From NCBI GenBank assembly GCA_023334545.1, contig JAADVB010000010.1, forward strand, positions 62,001 to 126,000: a DNA stretch of 64,000 nt, written 5' to 3'. The DNA comes from Salisapilia sapeloensis (lineage: Eukaryota; Oomycota; Peronosporomycetes; Peronosporales; Salisapiliaceae). This document shows positions 10,196 through 19,280 of this stretch, in pieces. Each line of letters starts with the position of its first letter. Position 1 is the first letter of the stretch. A model generated the notes under the pieces. It saw only the letters and a program-made list of their open reading frames with translations. It was not told where the DNA came from and made no database searches. Both the position numbers and the translations under genes were made by a program.

Positions 10196-11411
10196 CTATA
10201 TAAGCGACAGCATCGGATCGTCGTCCATTCCTTGGAAGAAGACGGCTTCATAAAACTCTCGAAAGGAACGCACCTGGGCCAGCCTGCTCGAGTACTTGTC
10301 CAGGTAATTCTCTTCTCCTGTCGCTAACACCTTGCCGTTCTCGCTCTGGATGACAGGAATCAATTTCGCGAGCGACGGAGGTCGACGAGGCTCATTCGTC
10401 ACTTCTTCAAACCTCTCGCCTCCATACACTACTCGGTTCATGTCATGGATCGCGTCGCTCACAACAGTTTCGAGCGTCTGCTGCAATGCCGGCGCAAAGA
10501 GCTCGCTTTCGAGAAGGTCCCATAGGTCGTTCAAAAGACTGATCTCTTGCTCGCCTTGGCCTGCCTTCTTGTCTGGGTAGATGAGGAAACTCCTCCACTT
10601 TTCCATCTCACTCGGCACTCGCGTATCAGGTAACAAGTCGCTGCAGATCGAATGGAGCAACACGTTCAGCTCATCTTGCTCCACCTTGGGCTTCTTTGCC
10701 ACCTGCCATCTAAGTTACGTTAGTATGGGACTGAAAGTACTTGTTATGGTAAACGTACGACTGGAGTGCTTGGTTGGCGTCAATGACAGATTCCACGTGC
10801 TCCTGGATCTGCCTCACGCCATCGTCCAGAAAGTATTCTAGCCCAGACGCCAAGAACCCATGCCTCGCTTGCATCTCCTCTTCATTCTTGGCCTGCACGT
10901 TCCTCTCTATCTTGTCCTGGTCCATTCCGCTGCTCTCGTCATACACGCGTCGACCGAGGATGCCGATCTGAGCGAACACAAGCAAATGCCACATCGCGAC
11001 ACTGACGATCGACGTAAAGTATCTCGTTAACGCCAACTTCTTTGCTTGTTCCCACAGCTCGTGACGTTTCGACCGAGTGGACTTATCGTTACTGATGGAC
11101 CGAAGCTCCTTCACGACGGACTCGAGGTCCAGGCGAGTGTAGAGCTGCTGTCGTAGTCGAGGCAGGAAGCGACGGATGGCTGCATTGCTTTCTTCCGTCG
11201 CGCTCGCCAATGACTTTTGCAGCCGCTGGTGCTGAATCAATTGCTGCTGGATGCGCTTGGAGAAAGCATCGCTCTCTTGTGCCACGCGCTGCAAGAGGAC
11301 GTAGCCTCCTGCTAGGACGACCGAACCGACGCAAACGGAGGTCACAAGCCATCTGTGCCTCTTCGTAAAGGATGAAAGGCGATGCTGGAAGTGTTGGAGA
11401 GCGGACCACAT
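10196..11411 (-). CDS. PEX3: Peroxisomal biogenesis factor 3 (peroxin-3)
   Basis: Two exons (11411-10759 and 10709-10196) are separated by a 49-base intron and give 388 residues. The N-terminus shows one membrane segment at about residues 21-41 after a basic stretch (FTKRHRW), the classical PEX3 layout for insertion into peroxisome precursors. The rest is a helical cytosolic domain with PEX3-like blocks such as LYTRLDLESVVKEL and ELWEQAKKLALTRYF. PEX3 anchors PEX19 and thereby brings membrane proteins to peroxisomes. The splice was chosen because it joins ANQALQS to WQVAKKPKV without a stop. Confidence 0.85.
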
Positions 11412-11565
11412 CGTCTGGAAGGGGGAGCAGAGGAACGAACCTGTTAGCTACTTTTTCTATGGTGACTTTGAAGTGTGAAAAAATAGATGCACAGGAGCGT
11501 TTGTAATTAGTAAACAAAAGGATGATGAAAAGATAGACACTCATATCGAGATCTTGGGAAGACGT

Positions 11566-11951
11566 TCAATGGAAGCCAGAGGCTATGCTCAGAAGTATTT
11601 CAGCATTTGTGTCCATGTAGTGATGAGGCATCCAAGTAAAGGTGATATTAAACTTTTTGTTGCTCATTGCTTTAAGCTCTTCTATGTGCATCTGACACGC
11701 ATTTGACATACCATATCCTACGGAGATATGAAGTTGCAAGTGCAGTTTGTTTGACTTCACGACACAACTCAAGTAGTGCTTCAGTCAAAGACTTGTACGG
11801 CAGCACATCACTTACACTATCGAATGCAATGAAATTGTTCACCTCAAGACGATACTGTGTAAACCTCCGCATATCGATGTTCAAATAGCGTTAAGACGAT
11901 GCGAGCAATACTCTCGGAGCTCGCTTTTATGCCAGTGCAGTATATTTGGTA
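11566..11951 (-). CDS. Possible small spliced gene of unknown function, structure unresolved
   Basis: Three minus-strand segments in different frames look protein-like: 11951-11856 (contains ESIARIVLTLFEHRYAE), 11872-11760 (SDVLPYKSLTEALLEL) and 11754-11566 (HISVGYGMSNACQMH to the stop at 11566). One consistent model splices 11856 directly to 11754 across a 101-base intron (GTATCG..GTGAAG). Another uses a GTAAGT donor near 11817, giving a 61-base intron. A third reading needs a one-base frameshift in a CAAACAAAC run. I do not recognise the product and no start codon is certain; a pseudogene is possible. Confidence 0.28.
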
Positions 11952-12135
11952 CTAGAAAGCAGCTAAATGTACTCTTGCATAGTACGTTACCATCACAAGA
12001 ATTCAACCAGAATAGTAAGAACGACTAAATGAATAGTTCGCCAAGCCCTATGTAGATATCTTTGTATCGAGAGAGAATAGAACACAAAGCAAGTCAAAGG
12101 TTGTGCACTTCAGCTACCCTGCATATACTTTGAAT

Positions 12136-13092
12136 TTAAAGAATGCCCCAGTGACGCTCGAAGGCGTTCGTAAGGCGAGTGATGGCTTGTGCTCCGCTCA
12201 ACTAAAATTGTTTTCATAAGTTTACATGGGTTACCATTATTGTTTGGGAAGAAAGCTTACCGGGTACTCGGACAAACAAATGGTTTCGTCCAACTGCAAA
12301 AGATAAGAAGATGTTAGTAAATATCCTCAAAACATAGTAAAAGTAGACTTACGTAGTTCGTGTTCTCCTTGGTAATGTGGCCATGGGCCATCGCACCGAA
12401 GATGAATACAAGAGGTTCGTCTGCCGGCAAAGACTCGACGAATTCCCACGGGTTCACCAGCTTTCCCGTCGTTGTCATGGCTATCGATCATACATTAGCT
12501 TTAAGGTAATCACTCATGACAATTGCGAGAAACATACCGTATTTAGTGGTATTAGCCGGGAGATGGCGAGTGATTGGGTTCTTGATCACATTAAGCAAGG
12601 TCTGGTTGCCATCCGACGATCGAATTTTAAGCGTATGGAGCAATTGGACTATCGAAGCATCCCTTTAGACCACTCAATATGGATAAACTGAAGCTATACA
12701 GAATACACACCCATAAGACCAGCGAAACGCTTGTATGTACGAGGCACCCGCATTTGGGAGCTCACATCGACGAGCACACTTTTGGTCGTGTGGATGTAAA
12801 CCTTTAATTATACAATCATCAGACAAGATGCAATATAACTGCATAATTAAAAGATGCATACTTTGACGAGACCAGCTTTGTTCAATGGCGAATCGAGGAT
12901 GGCCATGAGCTCCTGATGCAGAATGTCCGGACGCGACGCTGATGGGTCCTTGTTAAACTTCTTGTGAATGCCTTTATGGTCATCGCAGTTGAGCAACTGG
13001 TATCCCTTGGAGGTCTTAACAGTCTCTAGAGATGCCTGCTCTAGGATCACAATGACCTGGCGCTTGCTGTCGCTGCTGTCGTTCGTGCTCAT
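12136..13092 (-). CDS. EMG1: Ribosomal RNA small subunit pseudouridine N1-methyltransferase (EMG1/NEP1)
   Basis: Six exons on the minus strand (13092-12862, 12801-12711, 12648-12538, 12480-12353, 12293-12261, 12201-12136) join in frame to 219 residues. Family blocks run through all exons: VIVILEQASLETVK, LLNCDDHK, RPDILHQELMAILDSPLNKAGL, RVPRTYKRFAGLMVQLLH, VIKNPITRHLP, FGAMAHG and the C-terminal LSEYPLSGAQAITRL. EMG1 methylates a pseudouridine of 18S rRNA and is needed for small-subunit assembly in the nucleolus. The length fits the family. Exon 5 is only 33 bases. This is the most intron-rich gene of the window, in contrast to its intron-poor neighbours. Confidence 0.93.
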
Positions 13093-13383
13093 TTTTGGTT
13101 GTCAAAAGTTGTGTCATGTCCAGCAATTTTCCACCTATCACAATATCTCATTTTAATATACACCAATAAAATGGAAAAAAGAGTGTAGCCATTCTGATAC
13201 TGGTCCTTGAGACGTTTAGGAAGAAGCGAAATAAGCGAGAGATGGCGTCTTATACCTTGCACTCGTCTAAAGAGAAGAGACTTTGTAGTTCATGAGGCAT
13301 ATTTTTGAATTTGGCTTCATCTGCAAACGTATCTTTAGCTACAAAAGTGTGAAGAGTCATCAATCGGCGTCTCGCGACTTGTC

Positions 13384-16300
13384 ATGGATAGCAAAATGAT
13401 ACGGACACAAGTGTGCTTGCTCATTCTCTGGTGTCTATCGATCCAGCAGAATGACGCAATGGTTGTGCATCGATCCTGGACTAGTCAGCACTGGTGTGAG
13501 TCGGTTGAGGATCCGCACTGGCCATTTGCATACCAGAAGCAAGCTTCCCAAACCGTCGAATGGCAAGGTCGGGTCAATAGCAATGCGCAAGATATGAGGC
13601 ACGAGTGCACGATTTACGGCTCTCGCTCCAAGTGCCATATCTGCTCTCCAATTGAGCGCTGTGGAGACGATATAAGCACTTGCAACTACCAGCTTCAGGG
13701 CATCGATTGGGACGATCTACCAAAGAATATCCCGACTGTCTCAGACGTGCCATGGGCTGTCAATGGCATGCATCGGTATGACTACGGTGGAGAATCTACT
13801 TCCCACATTTGCGTATTTACATCAGCAGGTGAGTGCCTATCTCCATTTGGAGAAGACTACAATCAATGCACACTTCGTTGCTGGGGTACAAACTCTGGTC
13901 GGATCGAGAACCAATACCATCCGAATCGTGGAAACTCGGGTACCTTGGAGAATGGCGATAAGGACGCATCTGACATTTGGAGGTATCCTCCAGATTATCA
14001 TGATGATGGTCGATCACAAGGTCGAGTTGGTACATTGGCAGGAAGTGGTAAGCAAGGATTTCGGAATGGCAGGTTGTCTTCAGCACGATTCAATTTTCCT
14101 CAAGATGTCGCTATAGATTCGGACGGGAAAATCTACGTCGCAGATACTCTAAACCATCGCATTCGTCGTATCGATACATCAAGTGGAACAGTTGATACAT
14201 TTGCAGGAACAGGAGCAATCGGTCATGCCGATGGCGATGCATCCGCCGCAACGTTCTCTTCGCCAACAGGAGTGGCAGTATACAGGCACGAGACAGACGG
14301 AGTAGTCGTTTACGTTGCCGATACTGGCAATCACCGTATTCGTAAGATAGTTAATGGTGTCGTCTCTTGTTTTTCAGGACTATGCGGAGATGGAGTTGAG
14401 ACGTACCGATTATCGCTTTCACCAGCTCTTCCCCATGCCGGACTAGCCGATGGATCACCTTCTCAATCTCGCTTCGATACTCCTATGGGCATTGCTGTAG
14501 ATCCAGAAGGCAATGTCTTTGTTGCTGACACGGGGAATTACCTTATCCGGTACATCTTTCCTGATGGTACAACGAATACACTCGCAGGCAATGTCATTAA
14601 CGGCGAGCAAGTACCTGGTTGCGTGGCACCATGTCTAGAGGGAGTTCCAGGCTTTCGCGATGGCAATCTGACGTATGCTCAGTTCCTTTCCCCTCGGGAC
14701 GTCGCTGTTGGTCCAGATCATACAGTTATCGTCGCAGATGGACATCGCATCCGGCGTGTTAGCTACGATGGCATCGTATCTACGATCGAAGGTATCACGT
14801 CGAAAAACCGCGTGGTAACTTTAGCTGGATCCAATCGGTGGGGAGCACTCGATGGCTCTGGTGATGAAGCAACTTTCCATGCTCCTTCCGGCGTAACTGT
14901 AAGCAGTGATAACGAAGTGTACGTTGCTAGTCCATTATCCTGTTCAATACGCAGACTGTCGACAGCTCAGAAAAGTGCTCAGTCACTTCAATGCGATACG
15001 AAGGTGGTAGAGATCATTCTACCAAGTGGCTGCAATTCTTATGAGCCTGCGGTAGACGAATTATTTCTAAAGGAGACTCCCGTGGCGAGCAACATTTACT
15101 ACAACTATCAAGACCGTTGGAAGCAAGATCCAATCGAGGGACTGCTGCTTCCGGGGAGAATAATTCGTAATTGTGTCGGGTCACCTCCAGCTGATGCTCT
15201 TCAAGTAGGAGACAAGTCTATTCCAATACGAGATGCAAACGGAGACATTGTGTTCTCTTGGAAGCAAGACGATCAAGATGGTACGATTCTAAAGGTCCAG
15301 TGTCCAGGCGACTGCTCCATGACGGAGGGCACTAATGTGTTTGGAACTAACATATACACTGACGAATCTTCCGTCTGTCTCGCAGCGAAGCACAGCGGCG
15401 TCCTCCAAGATGCACAAGTAGGGCTATTGGAAGTGAGATTGGAAAGAGGCATCCACTACTACAATGCGTCCTTCCAGACCGGTAGTACTGCAAACGGCAT
15501 CGAATCCAAGACAATGCCATCTGCATCTGCCAGCGCTCGCCTATTCAGCATTCACTCATACCCACAAGCTCAAACGGAAGTGCAGATGATTGCAGGAAAG
15601 CCATCGGCTCTGCTAACTACCGGATGTGGATACGAAGATGCTGGACCACCTCAAGTAGCTCGTTTTAACCGTCCGAGTGGCATCGAAGTCATGCATGGGA
15701 CATCGTTATCCAGGTCTCAGCACTTGATCATTGCAGACTCGCATAATCACCGGATTAGGTACATGACGGCAGTGTGCTCCAAACCGTGTGAGAATGGCGG
15801 TACATGCACAAGTGCTGAGACGTGTACTTGCTCTGAAGGATGGACGGGACATGACTGTACGATTCCAATCTGCCATTCTGTCGCTTGCGGTAGTCGACAA
15901 GTCTGTGTCGGTCCTGATACGTGTGCATGCGTTCCAGGATATACAGGTGTTAGCTGTGAAACGCCGACTTGTGTGCAAACGTGTGAGCACGGAGGTGAGT
16001 GTACTGCCCCTGACACTTGCTCTTGCCCCTATGGCTGGTTCGATTCCAATTGTACCACACCAGTTTGTTCTCAAACGTGTGGGAACGGAGGCAATTGCAC
16101 TGCTCCAGACACTTGTCGATGCACGCAAGAGTGGCAAGGTAATGACTGCCGCATCCCAGTATGCACACAAGAGTGTATGAACGGAGCGTCTTGTGTTGCT
16201 CCTAATACTTGTCAATGTGCAGCAGGATGGAGTGGCTTCGATTGTTCATTACCGATATGCGCTCAAGGTACCTTTGTTCCACACCCAAGCGGATATGTTG

Positions 16301-19227
16301 GCGCTATGCATCGTCCATTCAGCTACAAAAGTCTCGTTCCATGTGACTTCGACAAGTGGTGCGAAGAGACAAATGAGTTTGACTGTCTTCATCGTCTTCA
16401 GCACGACAGTCCAGTAATTGAGTACGAGGAGGCCGAGCTTAATGGGTCGATAAATGGCAGATCCAACTGCTTTCTCATCGAAGTCGGAGCAACAGCTTTA
16501 ACTCACTTTCAGTACTCGACTGTGCAAAATGAATCCACAGGTTTCTATCGCTTTTCTCCACAAGCACCGTATGAACCTGATGCCTCTCCAGCAACGTGGA
16601 CAGCAATCTTATCGAAAGAAATCGGTCGGTTACCACCTTTTACTGGAACTAGTGATAGGCAGATTGCTTTTGTAGAGAAGAGAAGTGTCATTCAAGGAGT
16701 GTACGCTTGTGCTCATGGAGGAAGCTGCATAGCTCCTGATGTGTGCGAATGTGCTGAAGGATGGATTGGCTTTGATTGCCGCACACCAGTGTGTAGCCAA
16801 GGTTACTACGTTCCGACTCAAGATACTTTTGTTGCCTCAGATCCACCTGAGGCTATGCATGAACGCCATCCTGTCTCCAATCCGGCGTACATAGCAACAG
16901 TAGAGTCCATCGGATATGCGAGTGTGACGATAGAGGAGGAGGAGCGTGGACAAGTTCAATACGAGCCAAACCAGGGAGGATACACCTGTTCCATTCGCAG
17001 CGTAACTCAGTGGGAGAAGCCGGATACCACTGACTCTCCTGCCTTTTACTTTGACCATCCAAACTACTATTCTCTGTACATGGATAGACATCAAAGTGCT
17101 GACGGCCACTACCATACGCATTGGATGGACATGTATTGGCCACCTCTGTACCGTCTTTCAACACCTACGCTGGATAACACCCGGGAGGGGTGGAGGCGTG
17201 CTGGAATTTGGCAGTATATTGACGGTCGGCAATGGCAGAAAGGAAAATGCTTGCTGGAGTTTCAACGTTCATGTCAAGGAGCCAGTATCCATCCAACTGA
17301 CCTTGTAACGATGAATGCAAGTTTCGGGAAGCTTGTCGTAGATACAGATGCTTCATACCGTCCGCAAGTGGAGTATAACATTTCATTTGCAACTCGGTAT
17401 GGCTTTTGGAACTCTACTCTTTACGGAAGCTGCATCGATCAGGTCCATCGTGGATGCTTCAATAACGGAACGTGTGTAGCGCCAGGCATATGTGCTTGTG
17501 CTTCAGGCTGGAGTGGCTATGACTGTTCCATTCCACTATGTGACCAGACTTGCTTCAACGGTGGCAATTGCACACTTCCAAATCGCTGCACCTGCGAAAA
17601 AGGCTGGACGGGTGATGACTGCTCCATTCCACTGTGCGCACAGGAGTGCCGGAACGGTGGCAAGTGCGTTGCACCAGACGTGTGTGAATGCCGTCAGTGG
17701 GACTCCATTTGGCAGGATGGTCGTGGTTTTGCTATTTTCCAACAGCCCGATGGCGCACCGCAGCTCACCGGTTACACAGGATACGACTGCAATACTCCTA
17801 TATGTGTCATGGCCGAAGCGTTCGTGTTAACAACCGATAAAGGTCGAACTAGTGGTGACTTCATCTCTCTTCGAGGACATGTAAAAAATAGCAATCGCAT
17901 TTGCAATGGATATCGATGTCCACAATTCGACATGGAAGTCGTTGCCAACGACGGCAAGTCATTCCAAAGCGGATGTTCAATCGGCAATCCACTACCGAAT
18001 CCCAAGAGTTCCCAATCCGATCAAGAAAAGATTATAAACCTGCTCGAGTACAGAGATGATCAAAATGTCAATCGGACTTCCGATACGCACCTATGTGGCA
18101 ATACACGATGGGAGCAAGGAGACTACATCAAAGGCCGACACATCCGGTCAAACCACGTCGTTATCAACAAGATTGCCGACCAGTGGTGGGAGTATGGACA
18201 GACCATCGTTGGAGAAGGAGTGTACAAGTGCTACAACAAAGGCAGTTGTATTGCTCCCGATACATGCGCCTGCGGAGATGGATGGACTGGCATTGACTGC
18301 CAAGTTCCTAAGTGTCGTTTCCGCCAAGACGACGGCAGTGTGCTGGTTGGATGCAAGCATGATGGCGTCTGTGTCGATAAAGACACTTGCGAGTGCATAA
18401 CCGTCGAGTCTCAACTGCGACGCCATTATCCAGACGCACCTGTTGGTACTACAGGATACTTTGGAGAAGATTGCGACCTGCCCATCTGTGTGCAAGGCAT
18501 CTTTGATCCGTTGTGCAACTCGACTTCAAGTAGAGGCGCTGGTGTTGATGGATGCTATCGATGCAAGAATGGAGGCGCATGTGTTGCTCCTGACGTTTGT
18601 GAATGTGCCCAAGGGTGGCGTGGATACGACTGCAGCGAACCTGTTTGTGAATTTGACTTCATCTCAGACAACACGACGCAGCAGCTTTTCACAGTCGATG
18701 ATTCCAAGGTCGAAGCGTTCAAACGGGATCCTTGTGGCACAAATGGGGGTCGGTGGGGTAAGGAAGAGGTAAATGGAGCTCTTATTGGCCAAGGCAATTG
18801 CACACTTCCGTCGCTTTGTACGTGTCTGTGCAAGGAAAAGTACGATCCAGCGGCTTGTGACGAGACTGGCGAGCACTGTGAGAAACCATGGCAGGACCCT
18901 TTCGATCGATCCCTTCCTGATGGGTACGTGTACGGAACTAGAGACTGCGTCGATGGGTATCAAGGCATTGAAGACGAGCAAGGTCGATTCCAAAGTTGCC
19001 ACTTGCGAATATACGTCCCAAGTATGTGGCGCAGATACACGGCGTCGTTCGTGGCTCTCTTGACGATTCTTGGTGCTGTGCTGCTCATCGCATGGGTCCG
19101 GATTCGAAAGCAGATTCGACGACGCTTACTTCTCGCCAAGATGCAGCGACGACGTGCTGAGGAAGATTCGGATGAAGAGGTCTTTAACGCCAAAGGCAGC
19201 GCTTTCGTCCATCCGAAAGACGAGTAG
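13384..19227 (+). CDS. NHL-repeat / EGF-repeat single-pass membrane protein (teneurin- or tenascin-like layout)
   Basis: One uninterrupted frame encodes 1947 residues. A hydrophobic N-terminus (about residues 8-25) acts as a signal peptide. NHL-type beta-propeller repeats cover about residues 214-525 (YVADTLNHRIRRI, YVADTGNHRIRKI, FVADTGNYLIRYI), with another at 735-797 (IADSHNHRIRYM). Around a dozen EGF-like modules follow, first five in a row from residue 797, then singly or in groups separated by longer linkers, up to about 1756; many share the pattern NGGxCxAPDxCxC..GWxGxDC. One membrane segment lies at about 1886-1907, followed by a short basic then acidic cytoplasmic tail. The layout predicts a cell-surface adhesion or receptor protein, or one that is shed. 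Its ligand is unknown. Frames on the opposite strand are shadows of the Cys-rich code. Confidence 0.85.
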   Translation: MDSKMIRTQVCLLILWCLSIQQNDAMVVHRSWTSQHWCESVEDPHWPFAYQKQASQTVEWQGRVNSNAQDMRHECTIYGSRSKCHICSPIERCGDDISTCNYQLQGIDWDDLPKNIPTVSDVPWAVNGMHRYDYGGESTSHICVFTSAGECLSPFGEDYNQCTLRCWGTNSGRIENQYHPNRGNSGTLENGDKDASDIWRYPPDYHDDGRSQGRVGTLAGSGKQGFRNGRLSSARFNFPQDVAIDSDGKIYVADTLNHRIRRIDTSSGTVDTFAGTGAIGHADGDASAATFSSPTGVAVYRHETDGVVVYVADTGNHRIRKIVNGVVSCFSGLCGDGVETYRLSLSPALPHAGLADGSPSQSRFDTPMGIAVDPEGNVFVADTGNYLIRYIFPDGTTNTLAGNVINGEQVPGCVAPCLEGVPGFRDGNLTYAQFLSPRDVAVGPDHTVIVADGHRIRRVSYDGIVSTIEGITSKNRVVTLAGSNRWGALDGSGDEATFHAPSGVTVSSDNEVYVASPLSCSIRRLSTAQKSAQSLQCDTKVVEIILPSGCNSYEPAVDELFLKETPVASNIYYNYQDRWKQDPIEGLLLPGRIIRNCVGSPPADALQVGDKSIPIRDANGDIVFSWKQDDQDGTILKVQCPGDCSMTEGTNVFGTNIYTDESSVCLAAKHSGVLQDAQVGLLEVRLERGIHYYNASFQTGSTANGIESKTMPSASASARLFSIHSYPQAQTEVQMIAGKPSALLTTGCGYEDAGPPQVARFNRPSGIEVMHGTSLSRSQHLIIADSHNHRIRYMTAVCSKPCENGGTCTSAETCTCSEGWTGHDCTIPICHSVACGSRQVCVGPDTCACVPGYTGVSCETPTCVQTCEHGGECTAPDTCSCPYGWFDSNCTTPVCSQTCGNGGNCTAPDTCRCTQEWQGNDCRIPVCTQECMNGASCVAPNTCQCAAGWSGFDCSLPICAQGTFVPHPSGYVGAMHRPFSYKSLVPCDFDKWCEETNEFDCLHRLQHDSPVIEYEEAELNGSINGRSNCFLIEVGATALTHFQYSTVQNESTGFYRFSPQAPYEPDASPATWTAILSKEIGRLPPFTGTSDRQIAFVEKRSVIQGVYACAHGGSCIAPDVCECAEGWIGFDCRTPVCSQGYYVPTQDTFVASDPPEAMHERHPVSNPAYIATVESIGYASVTIEEEERGQVQYEPNQGGYTCSIRSVTQWEKPDTTDSPAFYFDHPNYYSLYMDRHQSADGHYHTHWMDMYWPPLYRLSTPTLDNTREGWRRAGIWQYIDGRQWQKGKCLLEFQRSCQGASIHPTDLVTMNASFGKLVVDTDASYRPQVEYNISFATRYGFWNSTLYGSCIDQVHRGCFNNGTCVAPGICACASGWSGYDCSIPLCDQTCFNGGNCTLPNRCTCEKGWTGDDCSIPLCAQECRNGGKCVAPDVCECRQWDSIWQDGRGFAIFQQPDGAPQLTGYTGYDCNTPICVMAEAFVLTTDKGRTSGDFISLRGHVKNSNRICNGYRCPQFDMEVVANDGKSFQSGCSIGNPLPNPKSSQSDQEKIINLLEYRDDQNVNRTSDTHLCGNTRWEQGDYIKGRHIRSNHVVINKIADQWWEYGQTIVGEGVYKCYNKGSCIAPDTCACGDGWTGIDCQVPKCRFRQDDGSVLVGCKHDGVCVDKDTCECITVESQLRRHYPDAPVGTTGYFGEDCDLPICVQGIFDPLCNSTSSRGAGVDGCYRCKNGGACVAPDVCECAQGWRGYDCSEPVCEFDFISDNTTQQLFTVDDSKVEAFKRDPCGTNGGRWGKEEVNGALIGQGNCTLPSLCTCLCKEKYDPAACDETGEHCEKPWQDPFDRSLPDGYVYGTRDCVDGYQGIEDEQGRFQSCHLRIYVPSMWRRYTASFVALLTILGAVLLIAWVRIRKQIRRRLLLAKMQRRRAEEDSDEEVFNAKGSAFVHPKDE

Positions 19228-19280
19228 CGTCCAAGTAATAAAAGCAAACCTTTATCTTGTTGATATCTGTTTATCCGCAT

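Noticed and set aside
15706-16215. 169-codon reverse frame inside the EGF-repeat gene
   Set aside because: It is the shadow of the Cys-rich repeats on the opposite strand.
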